Below, one piece after another: positions 22,440 through 34,068 of a stretch of 64,000 nt of DNA. A program made the translations under genes and the position numbers. The DNA is from Platycarya strobilacea. Taxonomy: Eukaryota; Streptophyta; Magnoliopsida; Fagales; Juglandaceae. The notes under the pieces were generated by a model. It ran no database searches. It saw only the letters and a program-made list of their open reading frames with translations, and was not told the origin of the DNA. Each line of letters opens with the position of its first letter. Position 1 is the first letter of the stretch. The stretch covers positions 12,163,501 to 12,227,500 of the forward strand of contig CM072550.1 in NCBI GenBank assembly GCA_036898215.1, given 5' to 3'.

Positions 22440-23820
22440 AGAGGATGAAGTGACTACAACACTGTCTTAAATGCACCCGAGCAAGGCACCTGGACTAGAT
22501 GATCTATCTATTTTGTTCTACCAGAAATTCTTAAAGGTTGTTGGCCCTCAACAGGTTCTTTTCCCTCATCTTTAAATCACACTTTCCTTACTCTTATTCC
22601 TAAGAGCAAATCCCTTGAAAAAATTAGTGATTATAGATCCATTAGCTTGTATAATGTGGTCTATAAATCAATTACTAAGGTGGTGTCTAATTGGCTTCAA
22701 ATAGTGCTGCCTGTTGTGATCAATGAGAGCCAAAGTGCGTTTGTTCCTGAGAGGTTGATAACTGACAATATCCTTATTGCTTATGAGTTTGTTCACTATC
22801 TAAAGCATAAGCATAAATGTAAATTTAGTTATATGTCTATTAAATTAGTTATGAGTAAGGCATATGATCGTGTGGAGTGGAGTTTTATTGAGACTATCAT
22901 GAAAGTGATGGAGTTTGACAAAAAGTTCATTGATTTGATCATGTTTTGTGTTAGTTCAACCTCTTTTTGGTAAGTGGAAAACTACAGGGACTAATTACGC
23001 CCACAAGGGGATTAAGACAAGGGGGCCCTTTGTCCCCTTATCTATTTCTCCTTTGCACGGAAGGGTTAATAGGACTCTTAAAGGAAGCAGTTAAGACTCA
23101 GAGAATTTCTGAAGTGCAGATATATCATGGTACCCCTACGATTAACTACTTGCTCTTTGCCGATGACAACGTATTTTTTGCAAAGCTGATATGAGGAAAA
23201 ACAGGAATCTTCAGCAACTTCTGACTATGTATAAGAGAATTTTTCGGAGAAAACAGCCATAATCTTTAGTAGCAATGTGGGTAGGGCCACTAAAACTGAA
23301 ATATGCTCTATATGGGGAAATGAGGAAATTTCTCAATATGAGCAATATCTTGAGTTACCTCCTTAGGTGGGGAGATCCAAAAAGAGAGCTTTTCAACCCA
23401 TAAAGGCTAGAGTTTGGCAAAAAAATCCAAAGTTAGAAAGAGAAATTACTATCTCAAGACGGAAATGAGGAGTTATTGAAGGTAGTGGTGTTGTCCATCC
23501 CAACTTACACCATGAGTTGCTTCCTATTGCCTACTGGTTTATATTCAAAATTGGAAGGAGTTGTGTCTAAATTCTGGTGGGATCAAAAGCACGAGGAAAT
23601 AAGGATTCATTGGTTGAGTTGGGATAAAATGTGTGAAAGGAAGTTAAGAGGTAGATTGGGATTTAAAGATTTAAAGATCTTTAATCCTGCTTTACTTGCG
23701 AAGCAAGGATGGAGGTTGCTTATAAATGACTCCTCTTTAATTTATAAATTATTGAAGGCAAAATATTTTTCACATTCTGACTTATTTGTAGCAGACTAGG
23801 GGCTAAATACTTCCTATACA
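22440..23820 (+). pseudogene. LINE reverse transcriptase, broken
   Basis: Conserved blocks in order: SAFVPERLITDNILIAYE, MSKAYDRVEW, LRQGGPLSPYLFLLCTEGL and the catalytic FADDN (23156-23170). The thumb region follows, with FWWDQKHEEIRIHWLSW and GRLGFKDLKIFNPALLAKQ. Frames change near 22975 and 23195. It is inactive. Confidence 0.9.
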
Positions 23821-23999
23821 TGGAGTGGGATTTATGAGGGGCTAAAGTGGTTAAAGGAATGATGCAGATAGCGTATTGGTAATGGTAACAAGGCTCACTT
23901 ATGGACTGAAAGATAGATTCCTAGACACAAGAATTTAATTTCTGAAGGCTACACAGTCTCAGAGGATGATAAAGAGGTTATGGTGAATTCTTTGTTTGA

Positions 24000-25146
24000 C
24001 TCATCCATGTTTTTGTGGGATTTGTCCAAGTTGAGAGCTCTCTTCACTCCAAACACTATTTCAGATGTGCTCAAGCTGTTTATTCACCCAAGGACTTTGA
24101 AGATAAATGGATATGGGACTTTGAAAGATCTGGCTTATTCTCTGTAAAGTCCTATTATCACTTTATTGCGGCAAGGATGCGAATTAATACAGCAAAATCA
24201 TCAAATATCCATGGTCAACAAGCCTTTTGGAAGGCTTTATGGAAAGTGCCTACTCCTAATAAAGTCAAATTATCTAGTTGGCGAGCTTGTAAAAATAAGC
24301 TAAATTCCAAGGACAATCTGCTACAGAAAATGGTGCTCACAGATACTTCATGTGTTTTCTACTCTCATCAATTGGAAAGCTTTACTCATGCACTGGTTGA
24401 TTGTAGTCGTTTGAGAAATGTTTGGGAGGATTTCTTCACTGCTTCTGAACTACAGCCAGAAACCTCTATCATGGATATAGCAATGCAGTTATGGAAAAGT
24501 CAGAATAAACATAAGCTGCCTTTCTTTTTTTTATTTGGCCTGGGGATTCTGGTACTGACGCAATCAGATGGAGTTTGAGAAGAAATGTATTGATCCTAGA
24601 CAGATTGCATATATGGTTTTGTGTAATCTGAAGCGGTTTAAAGAGATTAAGGGGTTGAATAATTCTCCATTGCGCACTCACATTAAATGGGAACCACCTC
24701 CTATGAATTCATTAAAATTAAACACTGATGGTGCTCTCTTTGCTGATTTACAGAAAACAAGAGTTGGATTTATACTTAGAGAATGCCGCGAAGAGGTACT
24801 AATGGCTGCCAGTGGACTGGAACTCGAAGTGGAGAATCCTGAAGCTTTTGAACTATTAACTATATTCCGTCGTTTTCAACTATGTGCTGGTAGGGGTATT
24901 TAAAATATCATAGTTGAATCTGATTCTCTTTTAGTGGTTGAAGCACTTCAGCAAGACAATATGCAAGACTTAGGTCTAGGTGTGCTGTTTGCTGAAGTGA
25001 AGAAGTTAAAGAGCAGATTTCATTCATACTTATTTGTTAATGCTTATAGTAAATGTAATAGGGTTGTGCATTCTCTAGCTAGGCACGCTTGGAATGTTAA
25101 TGTTTGTGAGATATGGGAAGATTGTATTCTGGACTTTATTTCCTAA
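24000..25146 (+). pseudogene. LINE zf-RVT and RNase H domains
   Basis: The zinc-binding zf-RVT segment reads FWKALWKVPTPNKVKLSSWR and ESFTHALVDCSRLRNVW. RNase H follows from about 24690, with LKLNTDGALFAD, an internal stop at 24901 and then IVESDSLLVVEAL. The frame ends at 25146 shortly before the A-rich tail. RNase H is thought to remove the RNA template. This copy is broken. Confidence 0.85.
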
Positions 25147-25222
25147 ACCGTATAGTTTGAGAAATGTCTATAATCTTTCACTTTATTAAAGAAGTTTGTC
25201 ACTTTGTTATCAAAAAAAAAAA

Positions 25223-26269
25223 TCAACCAAATAAAAATCCGAGCATTCCTTTGTTTTTTTTCTCCTTTTCTCAGCAACTAAATAGAGTTGTATATCACGA
25301 TTTCGAGCGGCTTGATCCTCGACCTCGTCTATACACCACTGCCATCTCGGATTCGACATTATGCAGCTATATTTTTGAGGTTATTTTTCTTTGCTTTCTA
25401 AACCTTAAATGGGACTAGGATTTGGCACACGTTCCCGAAGCACACGATGATGAACAGCTGAAGCCCTATTGTCTTCTCTTTTGCTTGCTATCACATGTGC
25501 ACGAGTGTAACATGAATTTAGTATGATTTATGAAATGAAAACTTCTAATTGGAGAGATGTTATTAATGGAATATTAGACAAACTGCTTAGAAGTATTTTG
25601 CTTTTTTCAAATAAAGATACCCATAATTAACTTTAATGATTTGAGTTACAAATCAACCAACCTTATTTTTTAGCTTGTAGTGCGCATAAATCCATGAGTA
25701 TTAATAGAAGAGGAAGTGCATTTGTTGGAATTAGAACCAGGACTTCTCTCACTTTTAAAATTATGAATAAAAGATTTTTTTTTTATCTAAAACAAAACAA
25801 CCTCACTTATAGCAGAGAAAAAATTTGGTAACAAAAATCAATTAAAGGTTACATCTCGACTAAAATCATAAAACTTCATTATCCACCAAATGGTTATTTA
25901 CAAAAAAAAGATATAGTAGGCCTATTTTATCTAGTTTTATTACCCTTAACAAACTAACTTGAGCCTATTTTATCTATTTGATCCATGGGACTTATTTGCT
26001 ATGGTGAACTAGATACTAACTTGAGCCTACTTAAGCCTAATTACAGTTATTCCTAATCTCTAATATATTAACCAAAATAATTTCATACCCTTTTTGCTAG
26101 TTCACCTAAACATAAAACACGATCCAAGGATTCTATTTGGGGATTAGATCACCAATGGTTGCATTTCGTAACTAAATGAATCTAAATTTTCTGCAGTTTT
26201 GTATCAAAAGGTAAGGCCAAATAAATGTTCTTGCACATAAATATTGATATTTTAGGTGATATCAGTTTT
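25223..26269. other. Intergenic region, no gene seen
   Basis: The sequence is AT-rich with moderate complexity at 25280-25480. The short ORF at 25164-25418 spans the end of the LINE and has no domain. I recognise nothing else. Confidence 0.6.
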
Positions 26270-27420
26270 TACCAAACTCATTTACTCCATCCTATTACAT
26301 TGTTGTATACTTTGATTTTCTTCGAAGTTGATTTTAGTATGAACTCTCCCAATATTGAATCAATCTGTATCGGAATATCCCTTCTTTCAAAATAATGTTG
26401 GTTGAGGCTACTTCTTGAGCAATCTCCATGCTCAAAGTCTTTGGGAGCTTGTCCATATACCAACTCACCTCTGAAATCTAATACCAAATTTGCTAGGTTG
26501 GATTTGTCATTTTTACCATTTCATCTACTCATAAACATGTGACTCCAATTATCAAACTACATTAACACCCTCCCTTATTTCATAATCCACTTGGTTCCAT
26601 GAAAGAACTTCAGGCAAACTTGCTAACACAAATCTCTACAAGCTAGTATCTTTAGTAAAGTGTTAAATGAAGTAAGCAGAAAATACATTATCATAATTTG
26701 CTCGAAAATATTCTGCCCACAAGGACTTAGAAAATACAAATTTTCACCTAGTTTCATATGCAATGCTTTGTGTACATCTTGTAAATCCCAAATGCCCAAA
26801 CCTCCCTTCACAAGTTTACAAATAGATTTCCATACTATCTATTTTCTCTTCTTATTTCCTGCAACACTACCCCCCCCCCCAAAAAAAAAAAAGAGAAAAT
26901 CCTGTTTATAGTAACCAATAACTCTATTGACATTTAGTACTAGTAGAAGATAAACTCATATAGTAGAAAGTACATGTTTGATCATAGTTAACTTCCCCCA
27001 TGTGAAAGTAGACAAGCCTTCCACCTTGCAAGTTTCTTCTTTATCCTTACAACCAAATGGTCCAACATATTTACCAGTAATATTCTAGTATGTATTGGAG
27101 CTCCAAAATAAATATAAGGGGATTTGTTCTCTTGGAATCCCATAACAGCCCTATGTTTCTTCTTGCCACTAAAGCTTTCTAGACAAAGAACATAGCCGAC
27201 TTATCTTTATTCATCATCTGCCCAGAAATGCTTTCATACTTATGTAATAATTCTGAAAGTGACCTCGAGGATGTTTAGATCCATTGGCAAAAATCATTAA
27301 ATCATCTGCATAAAAAACAAGTGTATTATTTTAGAAAAGTTCTTAGGACCTTTGAAGAACCCTATTTTTGAAGTTGGGACTTTATATTAATCAATAACCT
27401 ACTCAATGCCTCTTCTACTA
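26270..27420 (-). mobile_element. LINE fragment, minus strand
   Basis: Reading the minus strand from high to low coordinate, FYADDLMIF occurs near 27300-27330. This is the RT catalytic box. GGLGIWDLQDVHKALHMKLG follows near 26780-26811; it is the conserved downstream LINE block. The frame is broken repeatedly. It differs from the LINE at 20370, whose box is FADD, so it is a different family member. Confidence 0.8.
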
Positions 27421-27519
27421 AAATAAATAAATTGGAAGGAAAAAATGCACCCACAAATAGGTAAGAAAATTCTCACTATACTCAATCAGTTGCTTCAAAT
27501 TATCAAAAGTGATTTGTAC

Positions 27520-27850
27520 TAAATTAGTAAAGTTAATGGCCAAGTTTTGGTGGGAACAAAGGAACATTGAATACAAAATTCACTAGATAAGTTGGACAAA
27601 AATGTCTACTTCAAAATTAGAAGGATGAACGGACTTTAAAGATTTGAAAATCTTCAATATGTCTCTTTTGGCAAAACGATTGTAGAAAACTTTGCAAGGC
27701 GATTCAACACTGCTACAATACCAAGTTTATAAAGCTAAATATTTCTCTCATGGTCATTTCCTATATTCCAAACTAGGAAAAATCATTCTTATGTATGAAG
27801 AGGCATTTGGAAAGAAAAATAGAGGCTAAAATAAGGGTGAATTTGAAGGA
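27520..27850 (+). mobile_element. LINE fragment, plus strand
   Basis: KFWWEQRNIEYKIH, ISWTKM, FKDLKIFNMSLLAK and YKAKYFSHGHFL match in order the post-RT region of the LINE at 23540-23800. Stops interrupt it. It lies head to head with the minus-strand fragment at 26270-27420. Confidence 0.78.
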
Positions 27851-28705
27851 TCGAAAATTGGAAGTCCATAAGTATTTGGATTGATTAGTTGGTTATAGGT
27901 ATTAGGCAATTGACTCACAATTCAAGTAATGTTGATAATCTTAACAGGGGTGAAATTGTTGATCATGTCACCTCATTTGACTTGACTATCAAGTGGTAGG
28001 ATTTAGAAATAATGAGTGTGCGAAAGTATAGTTTAAATACTATAATATTAGATTAAAATGCTTGAATATGAATAAATATAATGAGATATAATTTTTTTTT
28101 TATTGAATTTAATTTCTATTTACATTGAGATGTCTTTAAACACTATCTATAATCTTTTATTCTTTTTATTTTTTTTTAATTTTTTTTTATTTTTTTATTA
28201 TATTTTTTTATTTGTTGGCGTTTAAAGGAGTGAAAAAGGTTACATGAACCGCATCATAAAATTCACTTTAATTGGACTTCTCACTGCATAAGTCACAACT
28301 TGGGCCACAAGAATTCAACAAACGGCATGACAAACACATTGATAGGCTGAAACATCACCTTAGCAAATTATTTTTGGGGCTAGACATCATTTAAACACAA
28401 CACTTTATGGAGTTTCATCATGGGCCCACATGATTCATAGGCTATCAAAAGTAAGCCACATGCTTTGTTAATATGGATTTTCAAGTGGGACACAACACTT
28501 CATTTATTGAGATTCCAAGCAAGCACTTCACTCACACTTGCCAGCGACACCTTACTTTTGTTTGGACCAAACTTCAACAAATTAAAGCAAGCTGCAATTT
28601 CACTTCATTGGGCCCAACTTCAATTCATACATCACATGGCCACGCATATATATTTTATGAAAGTGGGACGCGGCACATTTCCATGAAGGGGAATATAGGG
28701 CAAGT
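27851..28705. other. Intergenic region left of a hAT-like element
   Basis: No gene is seen. A T-rich low-complexity stretch occupies 28150-28215. The part at 28220-28705 has higher complexity and continues, in one piece, on the far side of the element at 28706-29371. It may belong to an older LTR or untranslated retroelement sequence that I could not identify. Confidence 0.5.
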
Positions 28706-29371
28706 CTAGGGCTGCAAACGAACAGAGCTGCTCGTGAACAATTTGAGCTCGACTCGTATAAACTCGATTCGAACTCGATTCGTTTAATAAATGAATTGTT
28801 CGTAAGCACTAATATTGGTTCGAATATTAAACGAGCTAAACTCGTATAATCTCGACTCGACTCGTATAAACTCGGTCTGTATTCGTGAACAAGATTCGTA
28901 TAAACTCGATTCGACTCGTTTTGAGCTCGTAACAATACTCGTAATATTTCTATATACATATATATAATCTTGCATATATTCTTACATATATTCTTTTATT
29001 ATATATATTTTCTCTGTTATATATATTATTTTTGATATTTTGTATAAATAATATATTTTGTTACTTTATGTAGAAGTAGCATTTTATTTCTTTACAATAA
29101 TAATGTATTAAGTTCACAAAAAAATTATGGAGTCAAATATTTATAAAGAATAAGAAACTCGAGTAATTACTCTACTAAGTTCGACTCGTTCGTTAGAGAA
29201 TAAAAACAAAGATCGATAAATAATTCAATTCGACTTGAACTCGTCTTTGATCGGCTCAAATTCGACTCGACTCGGCAAACTCTCAACTCGACTCGAACTT
29301 GAACTCGAATTATGTGAGTCCAGCTCGACTCGACTCGAACTCGTCTTTGATCGAATTGTTTGCAGTCCTAG
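28706..29371. mobile_element. hAT-like non-autonomous element with ACTCG-rich body
   Basis: The termini are CTAGGGCTGCAAAC and GTTTGCAGTCCTAG (13 of 14 matched inversely). The flanks are GGGCAAGT (28698-28705) and GGGCAACA (29372-29379), a 6/8 repeat. The subterminal regions are full of degenerate ACTCGA/TCGAGT words on both sides of an AT-rich centre. No transposase is present. The ORFs on the minus strand here come from the TCG-rich repeats and are not genes. Confidence 0.85.
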
Positions 29372-29379
29372 GGGCAACA

Positions 29380-30290
29380 CAGATATATTTTCATTTTCAT
29401 ACCAACGCCCCAGGCTAGGAGGGACGTGAACTGGGAAACGGAAATGGAACAAAAATCCATGGCCGACTGTTTTATAATTTTTCTTTAAGAATTTATGTTA
29501 TTTATCATGTGTTTGGATAACTAAATTCTTATGTAAGGTTATGGATGAATTTGTACACTAGATGATATTTTGAATTTATTTTTAATTCATGTATTTTATT
29601 TTTAATTTATTAAGAATCTTTATTTTATCATTCTCAATTTATTGTTAATGTTTTATTCTCCGAATAATTTTAGAAGTTATTTCGTTTATGGATTCAGTTA
29701 TACTTTTTCTATTGAATGGATTAATTATTTGATTATGTTTGGATCAATTAATTATTTATATTGATTTAAATTTCTATTGTAATATCGCTCCCTGGGTATA
29801 TTGTCGTTGTTAGATTTTTTTAATGTGGATAACAATATGCATAATTTAAAAGTGATGAATGATTTTTTCATAAAATTACATTTGGTTTAATCTTAATTTA
29901 TAATTATATATCTTCCGATTGTGTATTTTAGAATTGAATTCTCAATTGAATTATCAATGAATTAAAAATAATTAAAATACTGGATATGTGCAAGGGATTC
30001 TCAATGTTTTACTATTTGTCAACTTTAAATACTTTTTTTCGTAATCACTTGTTTTACTTTAATTTTCATTTGAAAATAAATTTTATTTTCTCATTGATTA
30101 TTTAATATTTTTTTAATTTCTTTGTTATTTCTACCATTCTTGTAATTTGTCTTTTTGTGGAATCGACACCCTAAAGTTATACTACAACTACTGCATTATT
30201 CTTTGAGTATAATCAAGAAACAATTATAGGCATTTTCCACAACAAATTACAATAGAAAATTTAAAGCACAGTAGATGGGGTAGACAAATA
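29380..30290. other. AT-rich region, possible old LTR-type sequence
   Basis: I see no coding sequence. The text around 30150-30175 (GTGGAATCGACACCCTAAAG) resembles sequence near the 5' ends of plant retroelements, but no paired LTR is visible. Confidence 0.35.
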
Positions 30291-30329
30291 GGCTAGGGGA
30301 GACTTGAAATGCTGTTAGGAAGAAAAGGA

Positions 30330-31345
30330 TGTGAAAGGAAATATGAAAGCTGCAAATGCCTAACAAAATAAAAGTATTTGCCTAGAAAACATGCAATGAT
30401 AGTTTGCCTACCAAAAACTACCTGAATAAAAGGAAGGTGCTTATTGAAGAAAATTGCCAATTTTGCAGTAAGAGACCTTAGGATCCAATATTGCATGCTT
30501 TTGTTTCCTACCCTTATTTAGAAGAAAATTGGAAAAAAAAAATTACCTTCTTGATGTGACATTGGCAGAACCAAATGGTTTATTGAAATTGTTAGTCAAA
30601 TTAGTGAAGGGGTTCGAAAGGAAGATCTAGGAAAATTTTTTATGATGGCGTAGTGTTTTTTGTATAGAAGGATTAATCAAATGTTACATATATGAAGGTA
30701 GATCACAATCACCAGACCATGCATTGGAGCAATGCTTTTTCTCTTTTAAAATTATATTAGAAATTGAAATCGACTCTAAGGAAGAAGGATCAATCACCTT
30801 GCTATTGGAAAAGGCCTCCACAAGGAATGCTAAAGCTCAATGTTAACGGGCCATGTTTCAAGACCAACACAAAGCAAGGGTGGGCACTATTCTTAGGGAT
30901 GAAAATGGATATGTTATTATGGCTAAAAACAAGAAGGAAATTTAAATCAATAATCCAGAAGAAATCGAGCTACTTGTATTGTTGTGAGACTTACATCAAT
31001 GTCTTCTCGTGGACAGTGAATATCTTATTATATATGGAAAGTGATTCACTACTTATGGTTACACAGTTGCAAGCGATGGAAGAGTCTTGCTCTTTAATTG
31101 GTAAGATTATCAAAGAAACAAAGCAACTCATGCAAAGGTTTAGAAGTTGCACAATCCAGCATGTCAGATGTACGAGGAATGAAGTTGCTCCTAGATTAGC
31201 TAGGTATGCTTGACATGTGAATGATATAGCCATTTGGTCAGAATTTTCCCTAGATGTAATGCAATAGATTGTATTGATTTATAAACATTTGTAATTTGCC
31301 TTTATATAACAAAGTTTGCTAGCTTTGATATCAATAAATAAATAA
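30330..31345 (+). mobile_element. LINE 3' fragment (zf-RVT and RNase H)
   Basis: The frame near 30345-30530 gives PNKIKVFAWKTCNDSLPTKN and CQFC..HAF, the zf-RVT zinc domain. RNase H occupies 30764-31213: PQGMLKLNVNGP, MESDSLLMV and VRCTRNEVAPRLARYA. The element ends in an A-rich (AAAT)n tail at 31335-31352. It is 5'-truncated and non-functional. Confidence 0.83.
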
Positions 31346-31429
31346 ATAAATATAAGATCTCGTAAAATAAATATAAAACTTACAAATTGAGTTATAACTA
31401 AATCAAAAAGTGTTGTTGAATAGCAAACT

Positions 31430-31790
31430 TTTTTTTTTAAGATAACAAGCAAGTTTTATTCAATGAATAAACCAAAGTTACAAACAAGTATCAAGCAAAT
31501 AGCTCGAGAGATAAAGTCTGGATAACTATCACACCACATCTTAATGGACTCAACTTTTCAAGCATGTCTAGCTAGACCATGAGCAGTTTGATTCCCTAAT
31601 CTATTTACATGGAAAAGTTGTACATTACTAAAATGAGTCACCAACAAATGGATCTCATGAATTAAAGCACTCGAAGGAGAATGATCCGAGTAGTCTTCAA
31701 CCAATTCTTTCAATACCAACAAATAATCAGATTCCAATATGAAATGTGTGATGCCTGTATGTAAAACTGGGTTTTACACCATCCAATAAT
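31430..31790 (-). mobile_element. LINE 3' fragment (RNase H), minus strand
   Basis: On the minus strand the frame reads GITHFILESDYLLVLKELVE and later FHVNRLGNQTAHGLARHA. This is the C-terminal half of a LINE RNase H. Its poly(A) tail is the T-run at 31430-31439. It lies tail to tail with the LINE at 30330-31345. Confidence 0.83.
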
Positions 31791-32460
31791 AAGCTACCCC
31801 CTTCCATGTTAGGAAACCATAGACCTGCATTCAGAGAAACACGTTTGAAAAATGAGAACCCCCCCTCCTCAGACAAAAATCTTGCAAGTGTCCAGCTAAG
31901 ATTTCTCTCACAGACTCAACCACTTTAGTTTCTCGGACCTCTTGAATTTTCCTCAACAAGACCTCATCACCATCAAACATTGGGTGGGGACGTAATGCCT
32001 CGGCTCCATCTTCTTCTACTACGGCAATGAGGGCGACATCGAGTAGTTCACCGCCAACACCGATATTGCTTGGGAAATCGTCCCTTGCTTTGGCGCCTTG
32101 GTGGTTTTTTCCTAAATGCCTCTTCTTCTTCTTTAGTTTCTGTTTAACAGTTTAATCAATGAAAAATTAGTTTTAATTTAAAAGCGGACTAATGTTAACT
32201 TTTACTTTTTATATTATTGGTTTCATACAATTAGTAGGAAAATGGTTAAATTGCGAGTCTTGTTCGGTTGATGGGCAGCTTCAAGAAAACCCAAACCAGC
32301 AAATGAAGGGACGGCCTCAAGAAGATGGAGAGAAGAAAATACCTAACGGAGTGGGATCCTATGCACGTGTGATCACGGAGAGTTTGTCCAAATTGCCTAC
32401 GTGGCATTTCCTGATTAGTTGGATGCCAAAAAAGTTTTTAAACTCGTCCTGACCGGAGGT
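31791..32460. other. Possible LINE ORF1-like or gene-derived fragment
   Basis: Sequence of higher complexity lies between 31800 and 32460. On the minus strand 31900-32150 gives a broken frame with Glu/Val-rich text. On the plus strand 32260-32452 gives a short frame with SYARVITESLSKL. Neither matches a family that I can name. It could belong to the LINE on either side. Confidence 0.35.
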
Positions 32461-32931
32461 TCTGTATTCAATATATCATACAAAATCCTTAAAAACACCA
32501 ATTTTCAAAAAAGAAAACAATAGCAAAAAGGAAAGTCTTTGAAAAGACCTAATTCTACAACTTTGTACTTGGAAGTCCTAATCGGCCAAGAATATGGTTT
32601 TTTCACTGATTGATGTGATCTCTAGTTATGGCATATGAGTAAGATAGACACAACACTAGTCTTTATAATATTTTTCACAACATATTATGTAAAATTATGA
32701 GGATATTTTTGTAAAATGGTATTACTTTGTATGATATTTTATAATGATAAAATATGTGGTGTAAAATGTTGTAGAGACTAGAGAGTATTGTATATTATCA
32801 TTTTCCTGGCATATTGGAGGATTGCTTGATAGGAGAGCGCATCCCATGCATGCATGTGGCCGGTTTCATGAAATGCAAGGCATTTCAGTCGACGTCCCAA
32901 CAACTCTTTAGAAACTTTGCTCGTTCTTTGG

Positions 32932-32973
<42 letters not shown>

Positions 32974-33784
32974 TGTGTGTGTGTGTGTTTTGTTTACTTT
33001 GTTTGTCTTGAGGTGCCTATGGGTTACTGGGTATCTTAGAGGCTTGAGATAGAGCATTTTTTTTTTTTTAATGAGGGAGATAGATCAGCAAATTAAGCAT
33101 ATTTGCTATGGCCGGTGTAATATGTCCGATGGAGTAAAATAAGATGATAGAATGAAATTTCTAGCAAATCTCGTTTGAATCGAGAAATTATCGTACTTTA
33201 TAATAATTTTAAGGGGCGGATATAAATTATAATTCTGACTAGTCATTTTGAAGTGCGGGACCAAACTGATCATGAATTCCCAGCCTGCACCATCATGTTG
33301 AAATTAAAAAGATCTTAATTAAGATTAATATTTTATTTACAGTACCAAGTAACTAGATCATGATATATTATATCCAACGAAAGACTCTGAAGGTATGCTA
33401 AAATAATTAAAAAAATAATATATATATATATATATATAAACCATTGTAATTAATCCTTGTTATAAGAGGAGATTGAAAATACTGAAAACGCTAAACTTCA
33501 TTTCTGGTTGACTAGATCTATGAAGTTACAAAAGGAAATAGGTCGGTAGAACAAGGATAGATACCATTAAGAATGAAATTGACTAAATCATAAATATAGG
33601 GCATTAAGGCAAATTCAAACGGATTCAATTTCAACTAGAATTAATGAACCCAATTTATTCTAACGCAAATTCAATTTCGAACTCTAATATTATAATATTT
33701 TATTAGAAATTTTATTCTTTATTCTAAATTTATCCACTTCATGATTCGCATCGATTTATGCATTGTATTTTAACCATCAATAAT
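32461..33784. other. Intergenic region with compound microsatellite
   Basis: No gene is supported. (AT)n at 32935-32970 is followed directly by (GT)n at 32971-32988. The short ORF at 32814-33011 runs into this repeat and is not considered real. Confidence 0.65.
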
Positions 33785-33880
33785 CACTACAAGAAAAATG
33801 AATATTTGTGACGAATTATTTAAAATAAAAATGATTTTTTATGATAAAAATAGATTAATTTTAACAAAAAAAAAATCATT
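33785..33880. repeat. Partial CACTA-type MITE
   Basis: CACTACAAGAAAAATGAATA with TGTGACGAAT inside matches the left end of the small elements at 49703-52070. No matching right end was found, so it is probably truncated. Confidence 0.5.
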
Positions 33881-34068
33881 GATCTTAAGTAATACGGATG
33901 CTAGATAGCATTAATGCTAAACATTAATTTACATATAAAGATTAGGTGACAAGGATTGAGGACAACATCAAGTGGTGTGGATATGATGTTTGTAAGTCCA
34001 TGGTAGCTGACATATCAACAGGAGCATTTGATGGGGTGGAAATCTACATAAAAAAAAAAAATAATAAT

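Larger units (their letters stand above)
20370..25222 (+). mobile_element. L1-type LINE (plant non-LTR retrotransposon), decayed
   Basis: The order is the C-terminal ORF1 zinc knuckle, apurinic endonuclease, reverse transcriptase, zf-RVT zinc domain, RNase H, and an A-rich tail at about 25212-25222. The 5' part of ORF1 is missing, so the copy is 5'-truncated. Stops and frameshifts break it into many fragments. Plant L1 elements with a C-terminal RNase H have exactly this arrangement. Confidence 0.9.

Noticed and set aside
28600..29452. Minus-strand ORFs rich in Ser, Arg, Glu and Tyr
   Set aside because: They are translations of ACTCG-type repeats inside the hAT-like element.
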